Assembly (NCBI GenBank): GCA_002731275.1
Contig: PCBK01000186.1
Span: 1 to 36,397, forward strand
Direction: 5' to 3'
Source: Deltaproteobacteria bacterium
GTDB taxonomy: Bacteria; Myxococcota_C; UBA6777
Length of the DNA stretch: 36,397 nt
The translations under genes were made by a program, and so were the position numbers. The notes under the pieces are model-generated. The model was not told the origin of the DNA. It saw nothing but the letters and a program-made list of their open reading frames with translations, and searched no databases. Positions 6,427 through 13,194 of this stretch are shown here, in pieces. Numbering within the stretch: the stretch's first letter is position 1; each line of letters opens with the position of its first letter.

Positions 6427-8850
6427 CTATTTTTCCTTGGACTGACCTTGTGCCCTGTGTCGACGTCTTGTGAAGAGAGCGAGTAAACAGACAAACATCC
6501 ATCCAAATGTTGAGGGAGCAGGGGCGCTTGTGTTGCATTGGCAACCTTTGGGTTTGCCCTGAACACACGTCCCCTCGTTGCAGAACGCGTTCTTTCCGCA
6601 ATCTGTGTCCTGTAAGCATTTGTCTTGATTTGGCCAACAGGCGGCATTCTCGACACAATCATACCCAGAAGGGCAGGGGGTCGTTGCGTTGCAAGGCTGG
6701 ACACACAGCTGTTGTGAACCGCGTTTTGCGCACAAGCCTGTCGCACAGTCAGCGTGGAGCTGACAACTCTCACCAAGCTGCTTTTGGTTGCCTGTGCAGG
6801 TGGCATCGCCGTTTTGGCAGTCGTCATCTTTGTTGTTTCCGCAGATCTCTTGTCCCTTGGGGTGGATGGTTGGATCGTTATCATTGCAATCTTGAAGCCC
6901 TACACAACCAGCCCCCACACCATATCCGTCTTTGTCTGCGTCGACGCACGTTCCGCTCCCACCACAGGTCGCTCCCGTGTGGACGGATTTGTCGTTATCA
7001 TTGCAGTCATAGGGGGTTGGGCATCCCGCTTTTTCTGCGAAGTATCCGTCTTTGTCGTTATCTACACATTCTCCTGGGCAGGTCAGATCACCCCCCTGAC
7101 AATCGTCGTCTTTGTTGTTACCACAGATCTCTCGGGAGCCCGGATAGATCGTCTTATCATTGTCGTCGCAGTCGTATGGTTTTGGACACTTGTCGTTTTG
7201 GGCGAAGTAACCGTCTTGGTCTTTGTCCTCACATTGTACAGGGCAGGTCTCATCCCCTCCGACACAATCGTCATCTTTGCCGTTGCCACAGATCTCTTTT
7301 GCGTTGGGGTGGACGGCTTTGTCGTTATCATTGCAATCATATGGGCCAGGGCATCCTGCGCCGGAGACAACAAATCCGTCCTTGTCGTTGTCTTTGCAAC
7401 TCGGAGCGGCTTCGACATCGATCTGTGCCCAGACCTCTGGACCAAATTTTTGTCCGTTGTGGGTGAGCTGCCAGATCGATTTTTGAAGCCCAAGACCTGC
7501 AGGTGCTGTCATTTTGATCGCAAAGTCCTTGTGTTGATCAGGCGCGATGCTATCAGAGGCAGCCAGGTTGATCTCCTTTTGTGAGCCAAAGCTTGGGCCG
7601 CTGACATGGACCATCTTGAAGCCATCCGCTTTTTTCCAGGTGCTGGTGCCGGTATTCTTCATGCGCCAGCGTTTGGTGAAGGATTGTCCCGTCTTGATCT
7701 TGGTGCCGTCAGGGATGTCTTCTTCCAGGAATTTGGCATCATTGGTGGGGGCTGGTGGTGCGCTCATGTTGGCGAGATCGATCCCTGTGTAGTAGTGTTT
7801 GACGATCTGATCGAAGGTCTTACCACACTTGGCCATTGCCTGGGCGCCACGTTGGCAAAGACCAATACGGTGTCCAAACTTTCCGTAACACAGGGAGTCA
7901 CTCGAAGGACAGCGAGTGTTTGCGCCACAACGACTTGGTGTACACACTGCGCTGCATTTTCCTTGTTTGTTCTCGATACACGTCACACCACGCAAAAAGG
8001 CTCGATAGCTCCAGCCTCCTTTCTCACTGTCCACAGTTTGGCCTCCACAGCTCGCTGCAAAATAACCACCTGCGAGAGTCCCTTGATACACGGCGACGAT
8101 CCCTTTGGTGTCATCGACTGCTTTGTCCGTGGATGCGTAACGAGTTGTGCTCCAGACCTGGCACCGGGTCGTGATGCAGATCGCTTTTTTGCCCCCTTGT
8201 GTGTATTGCACTGTGTATGTTCTGGCTGCGACTGCTTGGGCTTTTTTGGCTTCTTCTGGGAAGGATGTTCCGATCTCTTTGGGCAACACACCTTTGAGAT
8301 AGGTTTCGAGAGGAATGGTCACGATGTTGCCGCCACCTTTGTCCACTTTGATGTTGGCGGGCATGGGGTAGGTGACGCCACTGAGTGGGGTACCATTGAG
8401 AGGGCTACCCGATGCGGGGCGTGCAAGCTGCGGAAGAAAGGTCTGTTCTCTGTGGGGATCGAGTGTCTTGTGATCGCGAATCAGCGCGTCGGCCTCCTTC
8501 AATCGGTTGAGAGCGGGGAGCTTACCCACGAGGATCCGGCTGCGGTTTGGGATCACAAAGCCTTCTGTGACACCGAGGTAACGAGGGTGAGAAAACTGTA
8601 CGTCGAACCATTTGTCGGGATCTTGGATGGGGAGCGAGAAGAGCACAACACCCTGTGCGTCTGTGAGTCCAACCACCTGATGTCCTGTCAAAGTGACTTT
8701 GACCCCGGCGATCGGTTTGTTTGTGAGCATATCGATGGTTTTCACCATAAAAATGTGGCGCGGGTGGGAGGAGGAGGCGTCACCACCAAAACCCACAAAG
8801 AAGAGCGATAGCGCGCCTGCCAGTATGAGCCAACCTATCGATGTTCTCAT
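6427..8850 (-). CDS. Secreted SpoIID-domain protein with NBR1-Ig domain, metal-binding repeats and MYXO-CTERM-like tail
   Basis: This 807-residue exported protein is a multi-domain surface protein. In order: signal peptide (about 1-26); carboxypeptidase-regulatory-like beta domain (about 45-110); SpoIID/LytB domain (about 175-355; LETYLKGVLPKEI, KKAQAVAARTYTV, GHRIGLCQRGAQAMA) related to peptidoglycan-lytic SpoIID; Ig-like NBR1 domain (about 374-480; RWRMKNTGTSTW). Four Cys/Asp-rich repeats follow (485-536, 540-591, 595-633, 635-685) of the DxDKDGY...DCNDND...EICGNNKDDDC type, probably Ca-binding; the third lacks the CGNxKDDDC half. Then comes a cysteine-rich segment (696-768) and a C-terminal signal (CQC, hydrophobic FGWMFVCLLALF, then RRRHR) like MYXO-CTERM sorting tails, implying processing and surface anchoring. 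AGGT lies 9 nt before the ATG. A role in remodelling or sensing cell-wall glycan is inferred. Confidence 0.9.
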   Translation of the reverse strand: MRTSIGWLILAGALSLFFVGFGGDASSSHPRHIFMVKTIDMLTNKPIAGVKVTLTGHQVVGLTDAQGVVLFSLPIQDPDKWFDVQFSHPRYLGVTEGFVIPNRSRILVGKLPALNRLKEADALIRDHKTLDPHREQTFLPQLARPASGSPLNGTPLSGVTYPMPANIKVDKGGGNIVTIPLETYLKGVLPKEIGTSFPEEAKKAQAVAARTYTVQYTQGGKKAICITTRCQVWSTTRYASTDKAVDDTKGIVAVYQGTLAGGYFAASCGGQTVDSEKGGWSYRAFLRGVTCIENKQGKCSAVCTPSRCGANTRCPSSDSLCYGKFGHRIGLCQRGAQAMAKCGKTFDQIVKHYYTGIDLANMSAPPAPTNDAKFLEEDIPDGTKIKTGQSFTKRWRMKNTGTSTWKKADGFKMVHVSGPSFGSQKEINLAASDSIAPDQHKDFAIKMTAPAGLGLQKSIWQLTHNGQKFGPEVWAQIDVEAAPSCKDNDKDGFVVSGAGCPGPYDCNDNDKAVHPNAKEICGNGKDDDCVGGDETCPVQCEDKDQDGYFAQNDKCPKPYDCDDNDKTIYPGSREICGNNKDDDCQGGDLTCPGECVDNDKDGYFAEKAGCPTPYDCNDNDKSVHTGATCGGSGTCVDADKDGYGVGAGCVGLQDCNDNDPTIHPKGQEICGNNKDDDCQNGDATCTGNQKQLGESCQLHADCATGLCAKRGSQQLCVQPCNATTPCPSGYDCVENAACWPNQDKCLQDTDCGKNAFCNEGTCVQGKPKGCQCNTSAPAPSTFGWMFVCLLALFTRRRHRAQGQSKEK

Positions 8851-9055
8851 GATTTATTACCTCGATGAGCCCTTGTGGGCTGAAAGTGTAATGAAATGAT
8901 GTGTTTGTGTCGACATGCACAGAGCGTAAGCACTTGTGAATGTTTTGTGTTTTTGGATTATAGCGGATCTTGAGTGGATTTGTTAGGAGAAAATGAGTGC
9001 GTGTGGTGTGGTGAGGGAGGTCTTGTCTTTTTTGGGAAGGTGTCTACATGGGGGT

Positions 9056-9988
9056 TTAATTGTAGACAGCCCCTTCAAGTTTGTGCTTCTCAATGTCTTT
9101 TTTGAGGAGCTTTGCGATGATGGGTTTTCGCTTGTAGGAGCGGTATAGTCTCTTGTAGATACGGATCGCCTGTGTGGCTTCTCCTGCGGAGATCAGCCGG
9201 CGGGCTTTCTCCAGCCTTGGATAGATGCGGCGGAAGATGCGAATGTTTTTCCTGGCGCGGTCGGCCCATTTGTGGTTGGGGTGTTCACGTCGCCACTTTT
9301 TGAGCAGCCACCACTTACCAGTCGATTCGATGTCGAGGTAGACGTATTCATCGAGCTCTTTACGCGCTTCGGGGATGTATTTGCCTGAGCGATATTGGCG
9401 GATAAAGGAGCGCAGTTTTCCTGCGGAGACCTTGTTGTGGATTTTTTTCCACGCAAACTCGCGCTCTTGGGTCATCGCCTGGTTTCGAAAGCGTCCATTG
9501 GGAAAGTGCTTGAGATATGCGCGCATTCCCTTGTAACTCTTGAGCTCCTTGGCTTTACGAAAGAAGATGGCCTCGATCCGTTCTTTGACATCTTGTGTAA
9601 ACTGCCCGGAGGGGAAGCGCCGCAAAAAGGCTTGGTAGTGGCGTAGGCCACCGAGTCTTCTCGCTCTACGGTAGGCAAATAGCTCAAGCTGTGTGATGGC
9701 TCTGTTGCGAAATCGGCCTTGTGGGTAGGCGCGTAGATAGTCTTTGTAGGCTTCTTGTGTGTTGGCTTCGACGGCCTTTTGGTAATGAAGCTCTTCAAGG
9801 CGTCTCTTGGCTGCGCCTAGATACTGGCTCTCTGGATGCTTTTTGATGAATGCCTCATACTCTGGAATCGTATCCTTCTGTCGGACCGTTGTATACGGGG
9901 ATGTACAACCCACACATAACCACAATGCACAAAGGAACAAGTACCACAATGTCTTCTTTTGAGGCGGATTGGTGAGAGAAACGAACAT
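9056..9988 (-). CDS. Lipoprotein with six short helical (TPR-like) repeats
   Basis: The product has about 310 residues and begins with a lipoprotein signal ending LWLCVGC (lipidated Cys28 if the ATG at 9988 is used). The rest is very basic and helical, built from six degenerate repeats of 35-40 residues with the pattern Y-x2-[FY]-[LI]-x2-[FY]-P-x-G-x-[FY]-x3-A-x4-E, for example YKDYLRAYPQGRF, YQAFLRRFPSGQF and MRAYLKHFPNGRF. Such solenoids usually act as protein-protein scaffolds in the periplasm or at the outer membrane. A GTG two codons upstream (9994) is an alternative start; AAGG-GGTGG purine stretches precede both. No enzyme motif is visible and the neighbours give no hint. The function is unknown. 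Confidence 0.8.
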   Translation of the reverse strand: MFVSLTNPPQKKTLWYLFLCALWLCVGCTSPYTTVRQKDTIPEYEAFIKKHPESQYLGAAKRRLEELHYQKAVEANTQEAYKDYLRAYPQGRFRNRAITQLELFAYRRARRLGGLRHYQAFLRRFPSGQFTQDVKERIEAIFFRKAKELKSYKGMRAYLKHFPNGRFRNQAMTQEREFAWKKIHNKVSAGKLRSFIRQYRSGKYIPEARKELDEYVYLDIESTGKWWLLKKWRREHPNHKWADRARKNIRIFRRIYPRLEKARRLISAGEATQAIRIYKRLYRSYKRKPIIAKLLKKDIEKHKLEGAVYN

Positions 9989-10831
9989 CGCCACCTACCT
10001 TTTTTCTGTCACAAAAATCTTTCTTCTCTGATACGCCTGGCTTCCAAAGGCACAAGCAAAACCAGATTGATAGCAGATCCGCAACGTAGATGCAATAAGG
10101 GCGCACCTGACAGACGCTTTCCCCACCCCTTTTTTTCGCGTGTGTTCTTTTTTTTTGCCTTGTATGTCCTTCTTTTTCAGATGTTTACACCCTATGGTAG
10201 GGGACTCCCTCCGAAACTTCGTGTTTTTGTGTGACGTACTTTGACACACACCCTACATATCTTCTTCCGCGATCGTTGTGTGCGTGAGCCGATAGACAAA
10301 AAAAGCACCAACAATAAACAGAATCATTCACCACCCACATGAGTCTCTTTGGCTTATGTGACAATTGTGTGAACTGCTCTTTGTGAAGAGCGCTGTAAGG
10401 GAATATGTCGTTCTTTTTTCATATTTTCTCGGATGGTGATTGTAACTGTTCTATATATATAAGAAAAGTGATGTGTGTGTGGAGGCTTGTTGTGCCTTCT
10501 GAACTTCATGAGGCAGCGATACTCTATGTGTCCCAAGCAACTCCCGCATTTCATTTTTCAAGATTGTTATTGACAGTGGCATATGTGGATGTTATGGACC
10601 CTAGTGTTTCCACTAGTAACAGGGAATACGTTCTTTAACATGCCCGAGTAGCATTCATACAACCACATGCAGACAGGTATGTTTCGGTAGGTAACTTCCG
10701 AGAATGAGCATAGGGTATTTCATCCGTGCTTTCATTCAACAGAAGACCCCATCTTTCCAACCCGTAAATGGGGATTTCACAGAGTCGTGATGGATGTGGA
10801 TACAATCCATCATTGTAAGGAGGCCAGAGCC
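9989..10831. other. Long AT-rich intergenic region upstream of the HU gene
   Basis: No gene is supported in these roughly 840 bp. Contents seen: T-rich tracts at about 10132-10156; a TGTGTG/CACACA inverted repeat at about 10229-10250 containing a TTGACA; a perfect 6-bp hairpin GCTCTT/AAGAGC at 10376-10391 with a TGTG loop; an AT run at 10451-10460; and a plausible HU promoter at 10570-10598. It carries the divergent control regions of the lipoprotein (minus) and HU (plus) genes and has room for a small RNA. Confidence 0.4.
10570..10598 (+). promoter_or_regulatory. Probable promoter for the HU-family gene
   Basis: TTGACA (10570-10575), 17 bp, then TATGGA (10593-10598). The start site would give a leader of about 230 nt before the HU start codon at 10832, which is long, so a second promoter closer to the gene cannot be excluded. 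Confidence 0.45.
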
Positions 10832-11110
10832 ATGACTAAATCCGAATTGATCGATCAAGTTATTTCGAACACTGACAACGACAAACTCACCAAGAAGCTT
10901 GCAGAACAAGTGATTGAGCAGACCTTCGAAGCTATCAAAAATGGACTTCTCGAAGAGAGCCGCTTCTCCTTCCCAGGCTTTGGAACATTCACTGTCAAAG
11001 AACGTGCCGCTCGCAAGGGACGCAACCCACGCACTGGCGAAACTATCGACATCCCTGCTTCCCGCACTGTCGCGTTCAAGCCCGCTCCCAAGTTCAAAGA
11101 AAAACTCTAA
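10832..11110 (+). CDS. HU-family DNA-binding protein
   Basis: HU-type proteins are small basic dimers that bend and compact DNA in the nucleoid. The protein has 92 residues, the normal length. Family features: MTKSELIDQVISN at the N-terminus, the core PGFGTFTVKERAARKGRNPR with the DNA-wrapping arm, TGETIDIPAS, and the C-terminal VAFKPAPKFKEKL. AAGGAGG (10817-10823) is at ideal distance from the ATG at 10832; the 15 codons open upstream are non-coding. The arm has ASRT where many HU proteins also differ, so HU versus IHF-like cannot be decided, but a homodimeric HU is likely as no second subunit is nearby. Confidence 0.95.
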   Translation: MTKSELIDQVISNTDNDKLTKKLAEQVIEQTFEAIKNGLLEESRFSFPGFGTFTVKERAARKGRNPRTGETIDIPASRTVAFKPAPKFKEKL

Positions 11111-11292
11111 TCCCCCCATCTTTCCTTTCACAAAACTTTCAAACTCCATTCATCAAATTCCCCCCATGCAGATGTACTCTGTTCGTACACTTGCGCTCTT
11201 TTTTTGCAGAAAAATAGACGAATCCTTTGTCCATTTGGCAAAACAAAGAGGCAAGTGTATGCAGACGATCTATGTGTTTGGAGACAGAAAAG

Positions 11293-11901
11293 ATGCTCAG
11301 GAATGTTTGGTTGAAATCGTGTTTGACTGTTTTGATGGGATGTTGTTTGGGAGGCGCACAGGCTCCCTGTGATGGAGGGTGCCCTGTCGGGGCGATCAAT
11401 GGCCCCAACCGCAGCTGCCTCTACGAGGTTGTTGCAGATGGTCGTTGGATCTCCATCAACGGTGGAGAGCTTAAAGTGCAGATCCCCTCACAAAGTCAGG
11501 CTCGCATCGGTCGATTCGCGTTTTGGTTTATTCAAGATCCCCAAGAACAACACACACAACCAACCTGGAACCAGCGCGTTGGCCGCTGGAAGTTGTTGAT
11601 TCGCAACTATGAGCCAGGAGACGTCCCACAGCAACTCACGATCTCTTGGAGATTACGTGCGAGACCTTCTGGATTGCGTAGCCACGAGACTGTGAGGCTC
11701 GCGTTGGTGCGACGAAAACATCACCACGAGAGCGTGTCTATTCTTCCTGGGAGCTTTGAGCAAACGAGCCGAAGAGTCAAGGCCACACTCTCTAAACAAA
11801 CGTTGCCTTACGATGGTTTGTACCTTGTGCCCGTGCGTTACACGCCGATGATCGGTCATAAGCTCAACACATCCCAACAAAAACAGCACAAAAAGATTTG
11901 A
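11293..11901 (+). CDS. Exported protein of unknown function
   Basis: I do not recognise this 202-residue protein. It starts MLRNVWLKSCLTVLMGCCLG, which looks like a signal peptide or a lipoprotein signal (LMGC, Cys17 or 18). A cysteine-containing segment (CDGGCPVGAINGPNRSC) follows, then a beta-rich body (LYEVVADGRWISINGGELKV; WKLLIRNYEPGDVPQQLTIS) and a basic, glutamine/lysine-rich C-terminus. The body could be a beta-sandwich. GGAGA (11280-11284) is 8 nt before the ATG at 11293, which is why this start is preferred over an open frame beginning at 11227. It follows HU by about 180 bp and need not be co-transcribed. Whether it is real rests on the signal peptide, ribosome site and length. Confidence 0.6.
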   Translation: MLRNVWLKSCLTVLMGCCLGGAQAPCDGGCPVGAINGPNRSCLYEVVADGRWISINGGELKVQIPSQSQARIGRFAFWFIQDPQEQHTQPTWNQRVGRWKLLIRNYEPGDVPQQLTISWRLRARPSGLRSHETVRLALVRRKHHHESVSILPGSFEQTSRRVKATLSKQTLPYDGLYLVPVRYTPMIGHKLNTSQQKQHKKI

Positions 11902-12110
11902 AAGTTCTTGCAGAAATGATTACAGATATGGTAAGTCCGCTCTTCAAGTTTCTGTAAAAGGAACATAAGTTGTAAGCGGACAACGAACACTTCATATTCG
12001 TTTTGAAGTACCGCTTCCAGTTGAATGTTGATTCTGCTTGTACGTGAATGGCAAGTAGAGCGAGCCCATGGTGGGCAAATTGTAGGTTAGTCCGGGCCTA
12101 AAGGAGCAAT

Positions 12111-12257
12111 ATGATGAAAAAGTTGATGGTTTCTTTGTTTTTGGTAATGTCTTTGGCTGCAACTTCCGTCGCGTTCACCGCTTGTGGTGACGGCAAAACG
12201 ACGACTGAAAAAGCTGCAGAGCAAACCACTGCTACTGATGGTGGTGCGTCTGAATAA
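12111..12257 (+). CDS. Very small lipoprotein (48 residues)
   Basis: AAGGAG (12101-12106) precedes ATGATG at 12111, opening a 48-codon frame. The first 25 residues are a complete lipoprotein signal (MMKKLMVSLFLVMSLAA..., lipobox FTAC with Cys25). The mature peptide is only about 24 residues (CGDGKTTTEKAAEQ, then TTATDGGASE): hydrophilic, Thr/Ala/Glu-rich and unstructured. A strong terminator follows at 12346-12377, so it looks like a monocistronic, well-expressed unit. Tiny lipoproteins of this kind (compare entericidins or Lpp-like peptides) are often abundant envelope components; no family is recognised here and no function is claimed. The alternative start at 12114 (second ATG) changes one residue only. 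Confidence 0.75.
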   Translation: MMKKLMVSLFLVMSLAATSVAFTACGDGKTTTEKAAEQTTATDGGASE

Positions 12258-12345
12258 GCATTGCCTCGCTCTTCACTTTTTGGAAAGGGAACCGGGGACA
12301 CCTTACGTTCTTTTCTCTTGTGAAAGAAGCGACAGCTCAGCTTTT

Positions 12346-12377
12346 AAGCAGGTTACGTCATGTATCCTGCTTTTTTT
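12346..12377 (+). terminator. Rho-independent terminator after the small lipoprotein gene
   Basis: AAGCAGG (12346-12352) pairs with CCTGCTT (12366-12372); the stem continues after one T/T mismatch with TAC/GTA to a 5-nt loop GTCAT. A run of seven T follows on the plus strand (12371-12377). It ends the plus-strand transcript carrying the 48-residue lipoprotein. Confidence 0.85.
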
Positions 12378-12472
12378 GTACCTTTTGCTTTTTGGGCCAA
12401 CGACCAAAGATTCCAACACCTCCATCGTGCCGATGTTCTTCGGCTTACCTTTTCTTTTCTCCTCTCAAAGCT

Positions 12473-13144
12473 TTAGCTTCCCTCTGCTGGTGTGAGTCCT
12501 CTGTGTGGACGTTGTCCTAACGCATCCGCGATCGAGACCGCGATGGGCGTGACGACATCTTCGATGGCGATGTCCTTTTGTGTCTCCTTCACGAGTGAAG
12601 TGACGCCTTTGTCGTTGAGTCCACATGGAATGATTAGATCGAACAGGGACAGATCGGTGTCGATGTTACACGCGAATCCATGCATCGTGACATTTTGGTG
12701 GAGGTGAAATCCGAAAGCCACGATCTTGTTGTTGCCGATCCACACACCTGGGTATTTGTGGTCGTAGTACGCGTCGAGTCCGAAGGACGAAAAATAAGTG
12801 CAAAACGCCCCTGCGATCGCCTCAACAAATTGTGGCAGTTTTCGGTCTCTGAGGTGGACAATCAGGTAGCCGACGAGTTGTTGAGGGGCGTGCAGTGTTG
12901 CATCTCCACCGCGATCCGATCGGACTACGTGGACACCTTCCGTCTCAAGGGTCTCGATCGGCTTTCGCAAACTCTTTTCGCCTCGCAAGCGACCGAGGGT
13001 GATGGTTGGAGGGTGTTGTAGTAAGAGCATCGTATCTGGGATCTTGCCTTCGATACGTTGGGCTCGCAGAGATTTTTGTTTTGTCCAGGCTTCTTCGTAA
13101 GGGACAACACCAAGGTTATCCCACGCGAGGGGATGAGTGGTCAT
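12473..13144 (-). CDS. lipB: Octanoyl-[acyl-carrier-protein]:protein octanoyltransferase
   Basis: LipB moves octanoyl groups from acyl carrier protein to lipoyl domains, the first step of endogenous lipoic acid synthesis in the cytosol. The 223-residue protein has the family blocks HPPTITLGR, RGGDATLHAPQQLVGY (usually RGGDVTYHGPGQLVGY, a slightly divergent version), the catalytic lysine Lys140 in GNNKIVAFGFHL, MHGFACNI, and the catalytic cysteine Cys174 in IIPCGL. AAGGAA lies upstream of the ATG at 13144. LipA (lipoyl synthase) is not in the window. The gene is 50 bp downstream of the HEAT-repeat gene on the same strand and may be read from its transcript. Both catalytic residues are present, so the enzyme should be active. 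Confidence 0.95.
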   Translation of the reverse strand: MTTHPLAWDNLGVVPYEEAWTKQKSLRAQRIEGKIPDTMLLLQHPPTITLGRLRGEKSLRKPIETLETEGVHVVRSDRGGDATLHAPQQLVGYLIVHLRDRKLPQFVEAIAGAFCTYFSSFGLDAYYDHKYPGVWIGNNKIVAFGFHLHQNVTMHGFACNIDTDLSLFDLIIPCGLNDKGVTSLVKETQKDIAIEDVVTPIAVSIADALGQRPHRGLTPAEGS

Positions 13145-13194
13145 CAGAGGATTCCTTTTGTGTGCTTTGATGTGGGGGAGGAAGGTCCGAGGGA

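Noticed and set aside
7606-8811. 401-codon open frame on the plus strand
   Set aside because: Antisense to the SpoIID protein, Cys/Gly-rich with no motif or ribosome site; the minus-strand protein has clear domains, so this is a shadow.
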